A program made the position numbers and the translations under genes. 64,000 nt of DNA from Siansivirga zeaxanthinifaciens CC-SAMT-1. Lineage in GTDB: Bacteria > Bacteroidota > Bacteroidia > Flavobacteriales > Flavobacteriaceae. Below are positions 37,476 through 45,166 of the stretch, piece by piece; position 1 is the stretch's first letter, and every line of letters begins with the position of its first letter. Where the stretch lies: assembly GCF_000941055.1 (NCBI RefSeq), contig NZ_CP007202.1, positions 3,227,001-3,291,000 on the forward strand, written 5' to 3'. The notes below the pieces were generated by a model. It was not told the DNA's origin, made no database searches, and saw nothing but the letters and a program-made list of their open reading frames with translations.

Positions 37476-37641
37476 ATGGAAAAACTTACCAACAAAGAGG
37501 AAGAAATTATGCATATTTTATGGAAGCTCGAAAAAGCCTTTGTTAAAGATGTTCTTGCCGAAATAAAAAATGATAAACCACATTACAATACCTTATCTAC
37601 AATTATTAGAAATTTAGAAGAGAAAGGTTATGTGTCGTATA
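37476..37641 (+). pseudogene. blaI: BlaI/MecI family repressor, 5' part, interrupted by insertion
   Basis: ATG 37476 starts MEKLTNKEEEIMHILWKLEK, then FVKDVLAEIKNDKPHYNTLS and TIIRNLEEKGYVSY, the complete N-terminal winged helix of BlaI. After 37641 the family sequence stops, and the frame ends at a TAG (37644-37646). The rest of the gene is found at 49571-49764. Joining 37641 to 49571 gives codons TCG TAT ACT GCT TAT (SYTAY) and a 119-residue protein of normal BlaI length. The broken halves carry DNA binding and dimerisation separately, so repression is probably lost. Confidence 0.92.
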
Positions 37642-37809
37642 GGTAGATACTTCTGTTCCAAAAATTATTATATATAGTAATCCAATAAATAATGATGTAA
37701 ACCATGCTCGGTTTCTTATTAACAAAAAGCTATCAATATCCTTGGCATATTTAGCCCAAAATACATTGTTTATGGAAAATAAAATAACACTAGCAACTAA
37801 ATATAACAT
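37642..37809 (-). pseudogene. 5' fragment of a DMT/EamA-like transporter gene
   Basis: From ATG 37809 on the minus strand the frame encodes about 56 residues: a first membrane helix (MLYLVASVILFSINNVFWAK), a short polar stretch, and a second helix (LFIGLLYIIIFG). It resembles the start of drug/metabolite transporters (about 290 residues). It is cut at the island's left boundary, and the frame then runs for a few codons into blaI. No continuation exists in the window. Confidence 0.65.
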
Positions 37810-37899
37810 TTTTCAAATATAACAAAAAAAGTGAACTCACTATGAACACATTTTTTTTTTAATATTAACTTATTTTGAAAAAAATTTAAATATTTAAAT

Positions 37900-39705
37900 A
37901 TGAGCTCCATTACCGATAAACCTATAAATCATAAGCAAGATGATTTACTAAAAGTAGAAAAATACAGTCAAGCTTTATCAAAATTCATAATAAATAGCGA
38001 CACTCCTATTACCGTTGGTTTACAAGGAGAATGGGGAACAGGTAAAACTTCGTTAATGTCATTGCTTTTAGAAGATTTTAATGAAAAGAACATAGCATGT
38101 TCTTGGGTTAATACATGGGAATATAGTATGTTTCGTGGTGCTAATGAAACTACACCAGGAGTATTGCGAGGTATGCTAGAAAAGTTAAAAGTTTCTTGTG
38201 TAGAAAGAAAAATATGGACATTAAAGGATGATAGTCAAGAAAAATTTAAAAAGGCGGCTCGTTTTTTAGGAGGATTAGCTAATCAAATCATTGCAAATCA
38301 AACAGGAGTTAATGTAAAAGAAGCAGCTGAAGGCAGTAATAATTCTCAAAATTCAACATCCGAAATAGCAGAAATAAAAGCATTAATTACAGAATTAATT
38401 AATGAACTTATTAAAGACACTTCAAATCCAATACAAAAAGTTGTTTTTTTTGTTGATGATTTAGATCGTATACCTCCTGGTGATGCCGTTGAGGTTTTAG
38501 AAGCTTTAAAAAATATATTTGATATTCCAAATTGCATTTTCATTTTAGCAATTGATTATGATGTAGTTGTAAAAGGATTAGAAAGTAAATTTGGCCCAAA
38601 AACAGAAGAAAATGAACGTGAATTTCGTTCCTTTTTTGATAAAATTATCCAAGTACCCTTTTCAATGCCAACGGGTACTTACGATATAGAAAACTTTTTA
38701 GTTGAAAAATTAAATAGTATAGGTATAAAAATTTCTGAATATGAAAAAGAACTTTATACTAAAGCCGTAAAACACAGTATTGGATTCAACCCAAGGAGTT
38801 TAAAACGTTATTTAAATTCTTTTAGTCTAATAAATCATCTTAAGGAAATTGAAATAGATGATGAGAATTCAAAAGGCGATGATTTTATGTTATTTGCACT
38901 TTTAGGCATACAAATATCATACCCTAGAATATTTAGACTTTTATCTCAACAACCCAACTTTACCCTTTGGAATAAAGGTTTCGGAAATAAATTTGGTATT
39001 GAATGGGAAGAAATTCAGGAAAAAATAAGAAAATTTGGAGAGTCTGAATTGATAGATGAAGATTGGGAACAAGTAACTTGGGGTGCTTGTCAAACCGATT
39101 CTTATTTAAAAGCAAGAGCATTTTCGGTTTTAGAATTATTGAATTTACTTAGAGATAAATTTGGGGACAATCTCGAGCAAGAATTGGATTATGCTATGGA
39201 ATTTGCATCCATAACAAGTGTTGACGATGATGTAGAAACCAAACAAGCCGTACAAAAAGTAGGTAATAAAACATTATATAATGGACTTACAACAAAAATT
39301 GAACAACTAAAAGAAGAAGGTTATGATGAAGATTCGATACTTAATTTTGAAATTTTTTGGAAAATTTTAGATGTCAAATTAACTACTAATTCTAAATACA
39401 GAATTAATTATGCCAAAAGTGGCTGTAGTTTCAATGATGATTCTAAAGAAGGAAAGAAAAATAAACAATTTGTTTATGTAGATAATCCTCAAAAAACAAA
39501 CTCAGGAATGAAAGTTAATATAAAAGGAAATTCTGGTCTTGTAAATAGTTGCTATCAAAAATACAGCTTAAAGTATGCTTTAGTAGATTCTATAAATTTT
39601 GTTATTGAATCAGATGATTTAATTTTAAAACCATTGTTATATAAAGAAATTGGAGCTGAACAATATAGAAATTTATTAGTTGAGATTGCTAACGAAATAA
39701 ATTAA
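37900..39705 (+). CDS. KAP family P-loop NTPase
   Basis: 601 residues. Walker A is GEWGTGKT (43-50). Walker B is VVFFVDDLDR (181-190), followed by the typical IPNCIFILAIDYDVV and, later, NPRSLKRYLNSF of the KAP/STAND-like NTPases. The interval between Walker A and B is long, as in KAP proteins, but has only a weakly hydrophobic stretch (FLGGLANQIIANQ) instead of clear membrane helices. The C-terminal 250 residues are unassigned. KAP NTPases are patchily distributed and often lie in mobile or defence-related clusters; the role here is unknown. It is the first complete gene of the island. Confidence 0.9.
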   Translation: MSSITDKPINHKQDDLLKVEKYSQALSKFIINSDTPITVGLQGEWGTGKTSLMSLLLEDFNEKNIACSWVNTWEYSMFRGANETTPGVLRGMLEKLKVSCVERKIWTLKDDSQEKFKKAARFLGGLANQIIANQTGVNVKEAAEGSNNSQNSTSEIAEIKALITELINELIKDTSNPIQKVVFFVDDLDRIPPGDAVEVLEALKNIFDIPNCIFILAIDYDVVVKGLESKFGPKTEENEREFRSFFDKIIQVPFSMPTGTYDIENFLVEKLNSIGIKISEYEKELYTKAVKHSIGFNPRSLKRYLNSFSLINHLKEIEIDDENSKGDDFMLFALLGIQISYPRIFRLLSQQPNFTLWNKGFGNKFGIEWEEIQEKIRKFGESELIDEDWEQVTWGACQTDSYLKARAFSVLELLNLLRDKFGDNLEQELDYAMEFASITSVDDDVETKQAVQKVGNKTLYNGLTTKIEQLKEEGYDEDSILNFEIFWKILDVKLTTNSKYRINYAKSGCSFNDDSKEGKKNKQFVYVDNPQKTNSGMKVNIKGNSGLVNSCYQKYSLKYALVDSINFVIESDDLILKPLLYKEIGAEQYRNLLVEIANEIN

Positions 39706-39800
39706 GCATTACTATACTGGCTAATTTTTGTATTGATTTAAGAAAACAATAGGAAATAATTCAAGAATATATTATTAGAATGATTTTATAAAATAATAAT

Positions 39801-39953
39801 ATGAAAAAATACGGATTCTCATTTTCGCCAAAAAGATTATTAGGAATATCAACAATTAAACAAAAAATAGCTAAAAAAACAGGAATTCCAACAACAAAAC
39901 AAGGAATTCAAAGAAAAATAGGCAGAAACATTTTAAATTTTTTTTTTAAATAA
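39801..39953 (+). CDS. Small, very basic protein
   Basis: ATG 39801 to TAA 39953 encodes 50 residues with about 14 Lys/Arg and almost no acidic residues: KKYGFSFSPKRLLGIS, then KQKIAKKTGIPTTKQGIQRK. The SPKRLLGIS...KTGIPTT pattern is reminiscent of a recurrent small protein type seen in phage and mobile DNA; I cannot name it. It could bind nucleic acid. Confidence 0.6.
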   Translation: MKKYGFSFSPKRLLGISTIKQKIAKKTGIPTTKQGIQRKIGRNILNFFFK

Positions 39954-40052
39954 ACGTAATTATCTTACAATAGAATTTATTAAAAAATGTAGAAATAAGC
40001 TGAAAAACTACATAAAAAAGGAGTAGGCAAAATTAAATATTTAAAAAAAAAT

Positions 40053-40358
40053 ATGGCAACAATTAAAGTAACAAAAGCAAGTTCAGTACAAAGCATTAAA
40101 AATCAGTTTTCAAAAGAGTTTAGTTGTAATATACGAATTTACAACGGAGCAAAATTTGCTGATGACAAAATGAAAATTAGTGATTTGTCCAAAACAGATA
40201 ATCCAGGTGGCGAATTAGAGCTTGGAGCAAGAAGTAGAGTTGAAAATGTTGAAAAATATTTTAAAGAAAATTTTGGTATTAAAGTGCAAATTTCTAATGC
40301 TGATGACACAAAATTGGCTGATAATGCAATGACATTAACTCAAGCAGGTAAATTGTAA
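40053..40358 (+). CDS. Two-repeat small protein (paralogue A)
   Basis: 101 residues built from two similar units of about 40-45 residues. Unit 1 is VQSIKNQFSKEFSCNIRIYN with KFADDKMKISDL. Unit 2 is VENVEKYFKENFGIKVQISN with KLADNAMTLTQAG. Each reads as helix, strand and an AD(D/N)xM turn. The gene at 42274 has the same two-unit plan. I know of similar uncharacterised proteins in Bacteroidota but no function. It is soluble with no signal peptide, and lies between the KAP NTPase and the TM-OmpA gene. Confidence 0.75.
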   Translation: MATIKVTKASSVQSIKNQFSKEFSCNIRIYNGAKFADDKMKISDLSKTDNPGGELELGARSRVENVEKYFKENFGIKVQISNADDTKLADNAMTLTQAGKL

Positions 40359-40364
40359 TACATT

Positions 40365-40517
40365 AAAGAAGAGGTTGTCTATAAATTTCAATTTCTGTCA
40401 TTCTGAACTTGTTTCAAAATTTTAAAATATTGTTAATCAATGATTTTAGAAGCTGAGAAATTCCGACAGATCGGAACAGCTTGACAAAGCAACGACTTTT
40501 AGGAAAGCCTCTTTTTT
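40365..40517. repeat. Palindromic interspersed repeat-like element
   Basis: A 153-bp intergenic structure. The outer arms AAAGAAGAGG / CCTCTTTTTT enclose an inner imperfect palindrome (CTGTCATTCTGAACTTG ... AACAGCTTGACA). The core CTGTCATTCTGAACTTGTTT resembles dispersed repeats often seen between genes in Flavobacteriia genomes. It contains a CCGACAGATCGG palindrome and ends with a T run that could also terminate transcription. Copy number cannot be judged from one window. Confidence 0.6.
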
Positions 40518-40603
40518 AAAAAAAGTAAGATAAGCAAAACTTCTTTAATTAAATCAATCATTCTTTTTTCCTGCTTTCAAATAACTATTAACAAACATAA
40601 ATC

Positions 40604-41251
40604 ATGAGTTATAACATTAAAACCCTAGACAAACTTTCACCAAGTCAAATATATGAATTAAAAAAAGGTGTCATTGAAGTTACCGGAAAGGCTATGAATA
40701 GAACAGCACTGGGAGTCGTTGATGCTATTTTTACTTTATATCCAAGCACAACGTTTGAGGAATTAAAAACAATGCTTCCTGACTCAATAAATCCAGCAGC
40801 TCCAAAAAATTATAAATCACTCTTTAAACCATACACAGACCGATTATATGGAGTTGTACAATCGGGAGATATTAGACGTGAATGCGAAGCTGCAGGATTA
40901 GACGTTGCAGCCTCTCACTTTACAGAACATAATGAAATATTTCGTACCTCTGATGGTGTAGAAGTCTTGGTGTCTAAGTCTTGGGAATCTGTAGATACAG
41001 TAACAGGAGAAAATGATTTACAGAATTTAATAAATCATATCTCTCAATATGGAATTTTAGTTACAAAAGTAGAAAAAAAAGAAGCTTTTAATAAAGGAAC
41101 TTATGATATTAAAGTCATTAACCCTACATTACTTGGAATCATTCAAAACCCTCCAAAGAAAAAAAATTATTGGTTACTATTATTAGTCCTCATCATAGTT
41201 TTGGCGGGCATATTATATTTTTTTTTTTTTGTAACAATAAAGAAATTATAA
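40604..41251 (+). CDS. N-terminal part of a split TM-OmpA protein
   Basis: 215 residues as read. An unassigned soluble domain (about 1-183: LSPSQIYELKKGVIEVTGKAM, then NPAAPKNYKSLFKPYTDRLYG) is followed by one membrane helix (YWLLLLVLIIVLAGILYFFFF), after which the frame ends within seven codons. The helix coincides with a T13 tract (41218-41230). One additional T would join it to the OmpA domain encoded to 41700, giving a single 365-residue protein. It may be expressed as a membrane-anchored short form or be inactive. Confidence 0.8.
   Translation: MSYNIKTLDKLSPSQIYELKKGVIEVTGKAMNRTALGVVDAIFTLYPSTTFEELKTMLPDSINPAAPKNYKSLFKPYTDRLYGVVQSGDIRRECEAAGLDVAASHFTEHNEIFRTSDGVEVLVSKSWESVDTVTGENDLQNLINHISQYGILVTKVEKKEAFNKGTYDIKVINPTLLGIIQNPPKKKNYWLLLLVLIIVLAGILYFFFFVTIKKL
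41218..41230 (+). repeat. T13 homopolymer at a frame junction
   Basis: Thirteen consecutive T inside the membrane-helix codons. Thirteen give the 215-residue truncated product; fourteen would fuse the frame to OmpA. Such tracts are known sites of slipped-strand mispairing and polymerase slippage, and also of sequencing error. Confidence 0.9.
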
Positions 41252-41700
41252 CTGAACCTGAAATTAAAGAATTTACAATAAAGGAAACCAAGCAATCGCC
41301 TATCACAGAAATAATAACAGATATTAAGTCTGGCATTAACACAGAGGGAAAATCTTTAAACTTTCATGAAATACTTTTCGAATATAACAGTGATAAAATT
41401 GTAGAAGAATCTAACACCTATTTAAACGAAATACTAAAAGCTATGCAAGACATTACTGCGCTTTCTATTCAAATAGTAGGGCACACAAGTAACGAAGGCA
41501 ATGATGAATATAACGAAGCACTTTCTTTAAAACGTGCACAAGCTGTTAAAAACTATCTCATCAAAAACGGTATTAATGCCAAACGTTTATCAGTAATTGG
41601 CAAAGGAAGTAAAAATCCAATTACAAACAATAATACAGAAGAAGGCAAAAAATTAAACCGAAGAATAGAGGTTGTCATTTTAGATGACGGTATTAATTAA
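41231..41700 (+). pseudogene. OmpA-like peptidoglycan-binding domain (out-of-frame C-terminal part)
   Basis: The frame open from 41170 has no good start codon (a TTG inside the upstream gene). It encodes a linker, then an OmpA C-terminal domain (about 120 residues): SLNFHEILFEYNSDKIVEES, IQIVGHTSNEGNDEYNEALS, RAQAVKNYLIKNGINAKRL and the terminal GKKLNRRIEVVIL. The GHTSNEG and NRRIE motifs bind diaminopimelate in peptidoglycan in this family. It is evidently the second half of the protein starting at 40604. Confidence 0.8.
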
Positions 41701-41711
41701 AAAAATGAAAT

Positions 41712-41918
41712 ATGAGTTATAGTAAAATAGCCTTACTTGGTATTGAGGCCGGAATGAAATTATTTGATAATTATCAAAAAGTCTCAATAGCTAAACAAGA
41801 CGAAGTATTAAAAGACAACAAAGTAAGTATTGAAGAATATAAAAGTCTAGTTTCAGAATTAGAAGAGCATCAAGCGATGATTAAAAATTTAATATCAGAC
41901 ACTGAACTAGACTGTTAA
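41712..41918 (+). CDS. Small helical protein of unknown function
   Basis: 68 residues, starting 12 bp after the OmpA stop. It has a short amphipathic N-terminus (SKIALLGIEAGMKLFDNYQK) and a Glu/Lys-rich helix (SIEEYKSLVSELEEHQAMIK), ending in a cysteine pair region DTELDC. No family is recognised. It is probably in the same transcript as its neighbours. Confidence 0.6.
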   Translation: MSYSKIALLGIEAGMKLFDNYQKVSIAKQDEVLKDNKVSIEEYKSLVSELEEHQAMIKNLISDTELDC

Positions 41919-41963
41919 TTTAAAAAAACTGAAGAAATATTTGTCTCAATAATTAAAATAATT

Positions 41964-42233
41964 ATGATAGATATGGAGCATGATTATAAAGAAGTATTTG
42001 AAAATTTAAACTTATTTATTGATAGTGAAAAATTCATTAAAGGTCATTAAGCTGCTTTAGAAAAACGAAAAGAACGCCTAAATAAAGAATATGAATTGGA
42101 GATAAAAGAATATGATGAAGAACTAAAAAAATACCAAACTGAGTTAGAAAATCATAAGTCTAAATCTTTTCTAAAAAAAATGACTCAGTCTTTTAAAACT
42201 GAACTACCAATAAAACCAAAGAAACGAGAATAA
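41964..42233 (+). pseudogene. Coiled-coil protein gene with an in-frame stop
   Basis: From ATG 41964 the frame codes for 28 residues, meets TAA at 42048-42050, then stays open for 60 more codons to TAA 42231. The second part is clearly protein-like: ALEKRKERLNKEYELEIKEY, then a coiled coil and a basic tail (KTELPIKPKKRE). No other start codon precedes the coiled coil, so the gene appears inactivated by a nonsense change (for example CAA, GAA or AAA to TAA). Confidence 0.65.
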
Positions 42234-42273
42234 TAATTCATTAAAATATTCAAATTAACAAATACAATAAAAT

Positions 42274-42633
42274 ATGGGACTATTAAACAATATCAAAGAC
42301 CGATTTAAAAACGCAGAATTTAGCGTAGCACCCAATAAAAAATTAAAAACAATTTCAAAAGATTTTAAAGACGCTTTTCATCTTTCATTAGTTTTTTACA
42401 AAGGTAACATGATAGCTGAAGATACTTTAACGCTAGCTGCATTAAATAAAAAAACATCAAAAGATGTTAATGCAAACTCAAAAGAAGATTTAAAAATAAA
42501 GGCTAGTATGAAGGTTGGATTCGTTGAAGATTTATTTGAAGAAAAATTTGGTGTAAAAGTTCAGATTAAAGATAGGAGCGCAAAAAATCTTATAGATAAT
42601 GACTTAACACTAGGTAACGCATCAAGACAGTAA
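42274..42633 (+). CDS. Two-repeat small protein (paralogue B)
   Basis: 119 residues with the same plan as the product of 40053-40358. Unit 1 is LKTISKDFKDAFHLSLVFYK with MIAEDTLTLAAL. Unit 2 is VGFVEDLFEEKFGVKVQIKD with NLIDNDLTLGNA. The second units of both proteins share FGxKVQI and DNxxTL. An N-terminal extension of 18 residues (KDRFKNAEFSVAPNK) is added. It has no signal peptide. It lies directly before the zinc-ribbon gene with 1 bp between them, so the two are likely cotranslated. Confidence 0.75.
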   Translation: MGLLNNIKDRFKNAEFSVAPNKKLKTISKDFKDAFHLSLVFYKGNMIAEDTLTLAALNKKTSKDVNANSKEDLKIKASMKVGFVEDLFEEKFGVKVQIKDRSAKNLIDNDLTLGNASRQ

Positions 42634-42634
42634 A

Positions 42635-43027
42635 ATGTATTGCAATAATTGTGGAAATAAATCTAACGGTAAAATTAATTTTTGTCCACAGTGTGGTCAA
42701 AAATTAATTCACCAAAATTATAGTAGTCCTAAAATAAATGCTGTTTTCTCATCTAGTCTTTTAGTAGGAGGTAATATTTTAACACCAGACAAATTAATTC
42801 TAGATGATAGTGGAGTTGTATATGAAAGGCGAAATAAATATTTAATTGGTGTTGACCGCTCTTTTTTATCGTATGACAATATTTCTTATGTTAAAATTGA
42901 CAGAAGATTAGTGAGCTCTAATATTATTATTTCAAGTAGAGGGACAGATAGCATTATTGCAAAGGATTTTTTTATTTCAGACGCAAAAAAAATTGAAGCT
43001 ATTATAAAATCTAAACTTCAGAGATAA
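42635..43027 (+). CDS. Zinc-ribbon protein with a PH-like domain
   Basis: 130 residues. An N-terminal zinc ribbon (CNNCGNKSNGKINFCPQCG, residues 3-21) has the two CxxC knuckles. The rest (about 40-128) is beta-rich, ending in a helix (DAKKIEAIIKSKLQR), consistent with a bacterial PH-like domain (LILDDSGVVYERRNKYL). The target is unknown. It starts 1 bp after paralogue B and ends 11 bp before the repeat protein gene. Confidence 0.7.
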   Translation: MYCNNCGNKSNGKINFCPQCGQKLIHQNYSSPKINAVFSSSLLVGGNILTPDKLILDDSGVVYERRNKYLIGVDRSFLSYDNISYVKIDRRLVSSNIIISSRGTDSIIAKDFFISDAKKIEAIIKSKLQR

Positions 43028-43038
43028 AAATTAATTTT

Positions 43039-43308
43039 ATGGGTACACCAGAACAACGCAAAAGAGTTGCTGAAGCTAAAAAAAAGGAACGTGAACGTGC
43101 AGCGGCTGAAAGAAAAAGAATTGCAGAAGCGAAAAAAAAGGAACGTGAACGTGCAACTGCTGAAAGAAAAAGAATTGCTGAAACTAAAAAAAAGGAACGT
43201 GAACGTGCAACTGCTGAAAGAAAAAGAATTGCCGAAGCTAAAAAAAAGGAACGTGAACGTGCAGCAGCTGAAAGAAAAAGAATTGCTGAGGCTAAAAAAA
43301 GAAAATAG
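43039..43308 (+). CDS. Highly charged 18-residue-repeat protein, probably frameshifted
   Basis: 89 residues, mostly 4.3 copies of an 18-residue unit of type AEAKKKERERAAAERKRI, a continuous charged helix. Four units contain an A8 tract (GCT AAA AAA AAG), but the last has A7 (43294-43300), after which the frame ends at TAG 43306. With A8 the frame would continue into the membrane segments up to 43589 as one 183-residue protein. The short form would be a free Lys/Arg/Glu helix. Confidence 0.7.
   Translation: MGTPEQRKRVAEAKKKERERAAAERKRIAEAKKKERERATAERKRIAETKKKERERATAERKRIAEAKKKERERAAAERKRIAEAKKRK
43069..43299 (+). repeat. 54-bp tandem repeat within a coding sequence
   Basis: Units begin at 43069, 43123, 43177 and 43231, with a partial unit from 43285. 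Differences between units are single bases (for example GCG/GCA/GCT), so the array expanded recently by whole-codon units. Confidence 0.92.
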
Positions 43309-43589
43309 AAAAAAATGATAATAAGACTTTTAAGTATGTACAAACAATTATAGCCATATCGGTAAGTATACTTATCGCTTATGGCTTGTATAGTTTTAAC
43401 GAAAGCGAAAATAAAATATTATTGAGTTTAGGAAGTTTTGTTTTTTTAGCAATAACGTTAGTAGTTACAATTAGTGTTAGTTTTGAACAATCAAGAACAA
43501 CAACAAATATTAGAGTTGTTTCAGGAATTTTCTTTGCAATTGCTCTATTTAGTAACTTAATTTTCAACTTCTTGATTTTACAGAGCTAA
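43296..43589 (+). pseudogene. Membrane-domain continuation of the repeat protein (out of frame)
   Basis: The frame is open from 43296 with no ATG. It encodes KTFKYVQTIIAISVSILIAY, then LLSLGSFVFLAITLVVTISV and GIFFAIALFSNLIFNFLIL, three membrane helices. It is in the frame the upstream repeat protein would have with one additional A in its last A tract. It is best read as the C-terminal half of one membrane-anchored coiled-coil protein. Confidence 0.65.
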
Positions 43590-43767
43590 GCTACATAATT
43601 ACAAATGGAATATTGATTTTGATTTATATTTTGATAACACATTTTATAAATAGTGCGAAACAATAACCAAAACGAGATAATGATTTACTAATGAAGTTAT
43701 CATTTAAAAAAAGCATAGTAGACAATAGTATTAAAAAAATTTAATCAATATAACTTAATAATTAAAA

Positions 43768-44499
43768 ATGTTTGACAACCTAACAATTTCTAAACTTGGA
43801 TACTACGTTTATGCCTTAATAAACCCTATCAATAATAAACCTTTTTATATTGGTAAAGGAAAAGAGAACAGGGTGTTCTCTCATAAAGAAGAAGTTATTA
43901 ATTGTTTAAATAACAATGAAAGTTTAAAAAAAGAAGAAATTAAGTTAATTATAGAAAAGGGCTTAGACATTAAACATATAATTATTAGGCATGGTTTAAA
44001 AGAGTCTGAATCATTTTTAATAGAATCAACATTAATTGATTTTGTTAATTTTTTTGAAAAAAAACTAACAAATATTGTTTCTGGCCATGACAGTGATTTT
44101 TACGGTATCAAAACGTCTAATGAAATTATCAGGCAATACAATGCACCAAAATTAGAGAAATTGCATCATAATGTTATTATAATTAATATTAATAAAAAGT
44201 ATGCACAATCAAAATTATCTAATGAAACTATTTATGAAGCTACAAAAGAAGCTTGGGTTGTTAGTAAAACAAAAAGAGACATTGTAGAATATGCATTATC
44301 TGAATATCAGGGAATAATAATTGGTGTTTATAAAATAAAGAATTGGTATTCAATTACTACTAACAATAACAAATCCAATAATCGATGGGGATTTAATGGG
44401 GAAACTGCATTAAATGAAATTTCAGAGTTATATATAAACAAATCAATAATGCATGTAAAAAAACAAGGAGCAGCAAATCCTATCAGATATAAATTATAA
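43768..44499 (+). CDS. LEM-3-like GIY-YIG domain protein
   Basis: 243 residues. The N-terminal GIY-YIG nuclease-like domain reads YYVYALINP, then KPFYIGKGKENRVFSHK, with a likely catalytic Glu in SFLIESTLIDF and a following Asn/His segment. The C-terminal 130 residues form a second, alpha/beta domain (EATKEAWVVSK, GIIIGVYKIKNWY). GIY-YIG domains cut DNA or RNA; this subtype occurs scattered in bacteria, with unknown targets. It is separated from the upstream gene by 180 bp without features. Confidence 0.85.
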   Translation: MFDNLTISKLGYYVYALINPINNKPFYIGKGKENRVFSHKEEVINCLNNNESLKKEEIKLIIEKGLDIKHIIIRHGLKESESFLIESTLIDFVNFFEKKLTNIVSGHDSDFYGIKTSNEIIRQYNAPKLEKLHHNVIIININKKYAQSKLSNETIYEATKEAWVVSKTKRDIVEYALSEYQGIIIGVYKIKNWYSITTNNNKSNNRWGFNGETALNEISELYINKSIMHVKKQGAANPIRYKL

Positions 44500-44592
44500 G
44501 GATAAATACTTAAAAAGTAAAGAGAGTATATTAAACTTAAATTTATACTAATTAAAAATATGAGTATCACTGTAATTATAAAAACCAGAAAA

Positions 44593-45165
44593 ATGATTAA
44601 TACAAATTTTATAAAAGATATCATTATTAAAACATATATTAAATTAATATGTTTAGTTTTTTGTTTAGCATTGTTAAGCTGCGGTAATGAAGAACTTAAA
44701 AAAGGAGAAATTGAAGAACAACTCAGAGATTTACAAGAACTGGGGACTTCTGAGTATGTTTTAAATAAAATAATAATTGCAGAAGATAACCAATGGTATA
44801 CTATTGGTGATAGAAAAGTTGTCATAACTATGACTGCTTCATTAAAGGCTGGAGTGGATTTTTCTGAAATTAAATTAATAGAAATAGACAATGAATCTAA
44901 AATAATAACATTACAGGTTCCTAATTCAAAAATAATTCTATTAGATATAAAACCTGAGGACATTAAATATGATTTTGTCAAAGTTTCTTCAACTCGCTCT
45001 GAATTTTCTAACAAAGAATTAAATGATATTCAAATTCTTGGAGAGAAAAATATCCAAGAAAAAATTAAAGAGTTGAATATTTTAAATGACGCAGATAAAA
45101 ATGCTCAATTATTTTTAAAAAACTGGCTTAATTCAATGGGGTTCAATCAAATAAAATTTATATAA
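44593..45165 (+). CDS. DUF4230 lipoprotein
   Basis: 190 residues from ATG 44593 (an in-frame ATG at 44560 adds 11 residues). It has a lipoprotein signal (LICLVFCLALLSC). The DUF4230 core is visible: TSEYVLNKIIIAEDNQWYTI, GDRKVVITMTASLKAGVDFS and KIITLQVPNSKI. The family is uncharacterised and often membrane-anchored. The following gene, starting 1 bp after the stop, encodes a diverged copy of the same domain, so the two probably arose by duplication or work as a pair. Confidence 0.8.
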   Translation: MINTNFIKDIIIKTYIKLICLVFCLALLSCGNEELKKGEIEEQLRDLQELGTSEYVLNKIIIAEDNQWYTIGDRKVVITMTASLKAGVDFSEIKLIEIDNESKIITLQVPNSKIILLDIKPEDIKYDFVKVSSTRSEFSNKELNDIQILGEKNIQEKIKELNILNDADKNAQLFLKNWLNSMGFNQIKFI

Positions 45166-45166
45166 G

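Noticed and set aside
43067..43318. A second plus-strand frame through the same 54-bp repeat
   Set aside because: A repeat of 54 bp keeps all frames open; this one overlaps the better supported frame and lacks the continuation logic with the A8 units.
43011..43343. A 110-residue minus-strand frame with hydrophobic repeats
   Set aside because: It is the complement of the 54-bp coding repeat; the plus-strand frame is in a row of plus-strand genes and has the charged-helix pattern.
44328..45014. A 228-residue minus-strand frame rich in Ile/Leu/Ser
   Set aside because: It is antisense to the GIY-YIG and DUF4230 genes, both of which show family motifs. Hydrophobic antisense frames are common in AT-rich DNA.
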